Part shown: positions 58,783-64,000 of the stretch, one piece after another
Position numbering within the stretch: the first letter of the stretch is position 1
Layout: each line of letters begins with the position of its first letter
Assembly (NCBI RefSeq): GCF_000611645.1
Contig: NW_014013622.1
Location: forward strand, 11,118-75,117
DNA length: 64,000 nucleotides
Direction of reading: 5' to 3'
DNA from: Monoraphidium neglectum
Lineage: Eukaryota > Chlorophyta > Chlorophyceae > Sphaeropleales > Selenastraceae
The notes under the pieces: generated by a model
The model's input: the letters and a program-made list of their open reading frames with translations, nothing else
What the model was told of the DNA's origin: nothing
Database searches by the model: none
Made by a program: the position numbers and the translations under genes

Positions 58783-61751
58783 ATGGCGGCAGCCCTGGTG
58801 CAATGTGTTGGTGGCGCGCCAACCGAGTGCGCCCGGTCCCTCGACAGCGCCGTCCTCGCCCTGGTCGCCGTGCTGAGGCGCAAGCCGGCGCGCGGTGTCA
58901 AAGAGATCATGCTGGAGCGCGCCGCGGACGCCCTGCAATCGCTCAGCACAGCAGCTGAGGCCGACCGTGGCCGGGTCGCCGCGGCTGCAGGAAGCGGGGC
59001 GCCGCCCGCCACGGCGGCGGTGCTGTCGGACGCTGTGCTGCAGCAGCTGCTGGGCTGCCTCCGCATGACGGACACGGGCGCGGCGGAGACGGTGTTTCAG
59101 GCAGCACGTGTGCTCATGCACGGTGAGCTTGTCATGCATATGGGGCGGAGGCACCCGCACCCGGCCGCCCACAGATAGATAGATAAGTTACTCATACCAT
59201 AGCATCACTGCCATCGCCCACAGTCGCCCTGGCCATCAAGCAGCCGCTGCCAGCGCAGTGCCCCATGTCATGCTGACATTACCCTGCAGTGATCCATTCA
59301 AAAGGCAGCCACGCTGGCAGCATTGCGTGGAGCGGCCGCTGAGCAGACCGCTCGCCACGCAATCAGCATGCTTGCGTTCAGCAGCAGGCGGAGCTGATGC
59401 AGCATCGGGACAGGTTGATGTGGCCGCACGGTATGATCGGGAAGCCTGTTGAGGTTGTGGCAACTGACGCAAGTGAAGCAGCCTGTATATCCCTGCCCCA
59501 TGCTTGAAGGTGACGACCTGGCGGCTGCAAGGCAGGTGCAGCTGGCCGCCGCGCCGGGCTTCCTCGGCCGCGCGGTCGCGTGCATAGGCGGCGCCAACCG
59601 CGCCGCCTTCACCGCCGCTGAGGCGGTGCGAGGAATGGCGCACTGCGCCGAGTGTGCTGCCCTGGTGCTGCGGCAGGAGGGCATGGTGCGGGGGCTGACG
59701 CGGCTGCTGGACCCCGCCAAGGCGAATTCTGAGTGAGCGCCTTGCGATGCCGCTTACACAATTCTGCTCATGCCGATCCAGTTGATACGCTGCACGGTAG
59801 GCACACACCGGGCCTGCACACTCCCAGCCGAAGCCGATCAAGCGGCGGCATCAACCTGAGAGCTCTGGACTGCGGGGGTCCTGACCTCACCCCGCGCCAC
59901 TCCCTGCCTGCGTAGCCGCCTGCTGCGCGACGCTGCCTTCAAGGCCTGCGCCTGCCTGCTCGTCAACTGCGGCGCCGAGGGCCGCGCCGCGCTCGCTGCC
60001 GAGCCCGCGTTCATGTCGGCCGCCTGCCGCATGGTGGGGAGCTGCGTCGCAGACTGCATGTATTTCAGCCTGACGGCCCTGACCAGCCTGGCGGGTGACC
60101 GCAGCACGCCGCCGGCCGGCGAGGGCCGCAGCCTGCTGGCGGCCAGCTTGCGGGCGGGAGACCTGGAGGCGCTGGCTGGCGGCCTGGCCAAAGCGATGCG
60201 TGACTACGTGCGGAGCAGCCTCGAGGCACGACAGAGCGGTTCGCTGCCTGACATTATAATCAGACTGCTGAAGCTGACTTTGTGGCTCCTGGCTCAGCCG
60301 CCGGGGGTCGGGAATGACGCAGCGCGGGCGATGCCGCCTGGCGTGGCGCTAGACCTTGCCGCTTTGGCGATGGGCGGGCGCGAGGAGGACCCTGAAGACG
60401 TGAGCGGGGGGCGCTGCGGCCTGGGACGCGCCGAGACGCAGGGGGCCTGCGTGGAATCGCCATGCGGCTGGCTGGCGTGACGACTTTCTGGCGTGCCAGC
60501 CGCACCTGATCGTGCCCGCATCGCGACCCCTCCCCCACCCACCCACACGTCCCCACCAATGCCGGAAACCCGAATGCCCGCCTGCCCCCCCTCAGACCAA
60601 GCTGCGGGGCTGCGCCCTCTGCGCTCTGGGTGAGCTGACGCGTCGGAATGAGGAGGCGGTGAGGGCCATCCTAGAGCAAGAGGACACCGCCATCGCCCTG
60701 TCAAACAGCTGGGCCGCCAACGCCAGCGGCACCGCCGCCGGCGCGGTTGTGGCCGCCGGGAGGGGCGCGCCCCACTTTCTTGCGTGCCTCTGCCGCGGCG
60801 CGGGGTCCGCCGCGCCCCCACGCGTGCGCGCAGCGCTGCTGTCCGCAATCGCATGTGGGCTGGCGTCGGGGGGCGGCAATTGGGCGAAAGCCGCCGCGCT
60901 GGCATTGCTGGCCTGTGGCGAGTTGCGCAGCGAGGCCGCTCACGACGAGCGGATCATGCAGGGCGCCGCTGCGTGGGTCAGATGCGCAGCCGCCGAGCTG
61001 CAGCAAGCATGGTCTGCTCGCGACGCCGCGTCGCTGCGCGGGGCTCTGGTGTCGGCGACCGTCGCGGCGGAGGCCACGGCGCGGCTCGTCGGCTGGCCGG
61101 GGGCCGCCGAGTCGGCCGCGGCCCGGGACGGGTCGCTTGTGCGCGCGCTGCTAGGCGCGGCCCTCCTGCAGCCGCCCGGCTGCAAGGCGGAGGCCTCCGA
61201 TGTGCAGCGGCTGTGGCTGTGCAAGGCGCACGCCGCTGTCGGCCTGCGGTTGCTGGCGGCAGGCGTGCTGCTGGACGGGACAGGCAGCGAGCCGCGGCTG
61301 GCGGGGACGGTCGCGTGGGATCAGGTGCTTCGCGCGGCGCCATCCCTGCTGCTTGACAGCGTGGCCGAGCTCGCCGCCCACCGGCGCCGCCGCCAGGAGG
61401 AGGGGGCCTGTGGGGCTGTTGCCAGTGGCAGCAACAACAGCAGTGGCTGCGGTGGCGGCACCAGCGACGGAGACACTGGCAAAGGCGGCCACAGCGGCGG
61501 CGGCAGGACCAGCGGCGGCGACGGCCCTGACAGTATCGCAGATTTGACTGCCCACGCGGCGCATGAGTTGTGCACCGCCGTGTGCTCAACCGTGGCTCTC
61601 ATACTGCTGATCCACACCCAGGAGCCAGAGGGCAGCAGCAGCGGCAGCAGCAACGGCAGCGGCAGCGGCAGCGGCAGCGGCAGCGGCAGCGGCAGCGGCT
61701 GCGGCAGCGGCAGCGGCAGCGGCAGCGGCAACAGCAGCGGCAGCAGCAGAT

Positions 61752-61783
<32 letters not shown>

Positions 61784-62848
61784 TGCGCGGAGCCGGCGGC
61801 GCCGCCGCGCCCACTGGAGGAGCTGCATGCCGCGGCCGTCTGCGTTTGCGGCTGCGGCCTGCTGACGGGCCAAGCGCTCCTTGCGTTGGCTATGGTGGAG
61901 GCGGCCCGCAGCTGCGAGGCTGCGGCAGCGAGCAGAGATGCACGAGCAGGCCAGGAGCTGCGGCCGCTGCTTGCCCGTCTGCTGGCCGACTCGCACTGCC
62001 TGGCGGGTGCGCAGTCACCAGCGCCGCGCGAGGGCGATGCTTTCGAATCAAGGTGTCTGGAGGGGCCTCAGTCCGAGGAGGGGCCCAGCCCGAGCCAGCT
62101 GAGCTGCAGCAGCGCCTGCCGCGGCGGAGATGCTGCCGCATCCGAGCAGCCGCCAACGCTTGCAATGGCGGTCGTTAAAGCCGGCACCGCCGCGCTGCGC
62201 GCCGCCGTGCAGCGCCCTACGGCTGGCGACAGCGGTGGCTCTGTGCCGGTCTGCGGCGTTTGCGTCAGGGGCTCGGACGGCAGCTGCAACACGTTGGACG
62301 CGCCGCCGATCGACGCCGCTCTGCGCGCGCTGTGTGCGGCACCACTGGCGGAGGAGGAACGCGTCCCGCTGGCAGCGCTGCTGGCGGGCATGGCTGGTAA
62401 TAGGGCCGGCATAGGCGAGATCCCCAAGGAAGATAGGTGGTTTGAGGCCCCCGACCTGTTGGCAGTGCGTGACACTGCCTGTGCACAATCTGCACCCCAG
62501 CCTCAGCCGCCAACGCGCAAGCCGCGCACGCCCCCAGCTGATGAGGCGGCCGTCGTCAGCGCCGCGGCACCCGGAGAGGGCCTGGCGCAGGAGTGCCTTG
62601 CGCAACGGGCGCCGGGCAGCGGCCGCACCCGCGGCTGCGCGTACTGCGGCGTGACGGCCAAGCAGGGCGCGGCGCTGCGGCGCTGTGCGGGGTGCGGCGC
62701 GCTGACGGGCGTGCGCTACTGCAGCCAGGCCTGCTGCCGCAACCACTGGGTGCGGACGGGGCACAGGCAGCAGTGCGAGGAGGCGCAGCGGGAGCTGCGG
62801 GAGCGGGTCGTTCAGCAGCAGCAGCACCATCACCACCAGAAGCAGTAG
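58783..62848 (+). CDS. ARM-like/MYND zinc-finger family protein, copy D (intact)
   Basis: Function unknown. Exons 58783-59122, 59510-59732, 59916-60399 and 60596-62848 (TAG) give 1,099 residues, open throughout, with intron phases 1, 2 and 0 as in the other copies. It is the longest member because of a Ser/Gly run in exon 4 (about 61630-61790) coded by AGCGGC repeats. The N-terminal helical repeats match copy C. The first half of exon 4 resembles copy B (SARDAASLRGAL, AAARDGSLVRALLG), whereas the end resembles copy C (VCVRGSDGSCN, VTAKQGAALRRCAGCG). The MYND finger is at about 1030-1068 with all eight Cys/His ligands. A short Gln/His tail ends the protein. The neighbouring units suggest origin by unequal crossing-over. 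Confidence 0.85.
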
Positions 62849-62899
62849 CAGCAACAGCGACCGTAACATCGGCAGCCGCAGCAACAGTAAGTCTCACCC

Positions 62900-63420
62900 A
62901 GAACGAACGATCCTGCAGCAGAGTTACCCATTTGGCATGGCTGCCAAAGGACCAAAGTTATGGGGCCAATCTGGAAATCGCAGATGTGGGTATGTCGCAG
63001 GCCATATGGACACCGATGGAGAGTGCTGCACGCATTTTCTGCTGGAGTTTCAGGGGTTGTGACGGCGCACGCCTGGTGACCACCCGACTCCGGTTCCCTC
63101 TTTCAGCAAGCTTCTCTTGCCGCTATTGTGTTATCTAAGTGTGGCTTTGTGCTCAAATGTATCTTTCTATACTCCACATGGCATGCACGCCTGCAGCCCA
63201 GAGTTGCTGCGACATCAAATGCAAGACCCTACCTGTGAGCTTCTGCAGGCTGGCAGTGTGGATGAGCAGGTGTGGTTTAACGCCGCTCAGATCACTCTCC
63301 TAGGGCCTGGGTTCAGCCCAACCCTGTACCTTGAACTCTAGAGCCATCCGCGCGTCCTTCGTGGCTCATTGCGCCGCGAGCGACGCCGGGGCAGCCAGGC
63401 ACAGGTCGCGGACTGTTTGC
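62900..63420 (+). repeat. MYND-family downstream flanking block, copy D
   Basis: Colinear with the blocks after B and C: TATACTCCACATGGCATGCA, GTGTGGTTTAACGCCGCTCA, CTAGGGCCTGGGTTCA, GAGCCATCCGCGCGTCCTT and GAGCGACGCCGGGGCAGCC. Confidence 0.8.
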
Positions 63421-63429
63421 TCGTCGGTC

Positions 63430-63960
63430 TGTCTTTGCAATGCGAAGAATAGTCCATAACCCAATTATTGGGCAAGACATCTATCACGGGCCGACACCAC
63501 ACCCATCGTCCTATACTCAAGAGCGGAAGTGCTGCGGGTGCCGCAGAACTCAGCCCGGCCTCTCAAACCAGTGAACCGCAGCGGTTTGATGCCGCTGGGA
63601 CTGGCCGTCTGCTCATCATCGCTCTGCTGTGGCGCGGCGACATGAATCGTCCGCTTCCTTGCCCCCACACCCCACACACTGCGGCTCGGCGGCCGACCAC
63701 GGCTAGCTACTTCCTCCACCGACACGCTGCACACTGCGCTTAGACCCCCAAAACGAGCGCTGCTGGGAGTGGCGTCGTGCATCGTCCTGGAACCAGGATC
63801 AATGGGACGGGCGACAGAGGTGCCTATAACAGTGGCAGGGGAGGGAGCACAGCGGCGGCATGTTCGCGTCACATTGAACTTTAGCCTGTCCGCACAATAT
63901 TGCGCTATCAACTGCACGGGTCACTTTTGGCGGGTGACCACCGGGTGACTCTTGCACACT
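63430..63960 (+). repeat. Upstream flanking block of a probable fifth MYND unit
   Basis: Repeats the block that precedes copies A-C (CCGACACCACACCCATCGTC, GGAACCAGGATCAATGGG, GGCAGGGGAGGGAGCACAG, CGGGTGAC), split by an insertion. By the spacing of the other units a fifth gene should start about 200-250 bases past the window end. Confidence 0.65.
63504..63788. mobile_element. 267-bp insertion with 9-bp target-site duplication
   Basis: The flanking block is interrupted here. The 9-mer CATCGTCCT occurs at 63504-63512 and again at 63780-63788, and removing one copy plus the 267 bases between them restores exact colinearity with 53160-53200. That is the footprint of a transposition event. No clear terminal inverted repeat, poly(A) end or coding frame is seen. 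A 9-bp duplication suits Mutator-like non-autonomous elements. Confidence 0.6.
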
Positions 63961-64000
63961 CGTGCACATCCTTGCGGATAGGCAGTTCTTGCAGACAGGC

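Overview
The window is nuclear DNA of a GC-rich, intron-dense green alga (Chlorophyta, probably a Chlamydomonas- or Scenedesmus-like core chlorophyte). The evidence is an FAE1-type ketoacyl-CoA synthase, a plant-type linker histone H1 and R2R3-MYB factor, a PF23/DNAAF4 axonemal-dynein assembly factor, short GT-AG introns every 100-500 bases, and many Ala/Gly/Ser/Gln-rich insertions coded by CAG and GCN tracts. No rRNA, tRNA, CRISPR array or bacterial operon is visible. I built the gene models by eye from splice sites, reading-frame closure and family motifs. Every main model except the small secreted one closes in frame across all of its introns.

Layout: 55-2581 (+) 3' half of a catabolic-type acetolactate synthase. 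3985-4897 (-) tentative small secreted protein. 5931-7682 (-) histone H1. 8981-11736 (-) R2R3-MYB factor. 12380-14076 (-) AYR1-like short-chain dehydrogenase, head-to-head with 14554-18868 (+) 3-ketoacyl-CoA synthase. 19936-23664 (+) CCR4-type nuclease. 24368-28938 (-) BCS1-like AAA ATPase. 35483-39704 (-) PF23/DNAAF4. 39978-43874 (-) membrane-anchored tubulin-tyrosine-ligase-like protein, head-to-head with 44284-47315 (+) peroxin PEX16.

The most unusual content is a gene family, not recognised beyond its domains, that fills most of 30-64 kb: long proteins (about 1,050-1,100 codons) with helical ARM/HEAT-like N-terminal exons and a C-terminal MYND zinc finger. One copy (A, 30256-34280) is inverted. 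Three (B, C, D) are direct tandem copies at 48428-62848 with a period of about 5.1-5.3 kb. All four share the same four-exon structure and intron phases and carry conserved flanking non-coding blocks. Copies C and D are intact. A has a nonsense codon in exon 1 and B has one in exon 4. The copies are mosaics: A resembles C, and B resembles D, in the first half of exon 4, while A resembles B, and C resembles D, near the C terminus. This suggests gene conversion or unequal exchange. The flanking block after copy D implies a fifth unit beyond the window, and it holds a clean 267-bp insertion bounded by 9-bp direct repeats.

Functional links are modest. KCS and the AYR1-like reductase are both lipid-synthesis enzymes sharing one intergenic region. 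PEX16 is a peroxisome-biogenesis factor. PF23 and the TTL-like gene are adjacent, co-oriented and possibly both microtubule or cilium related.
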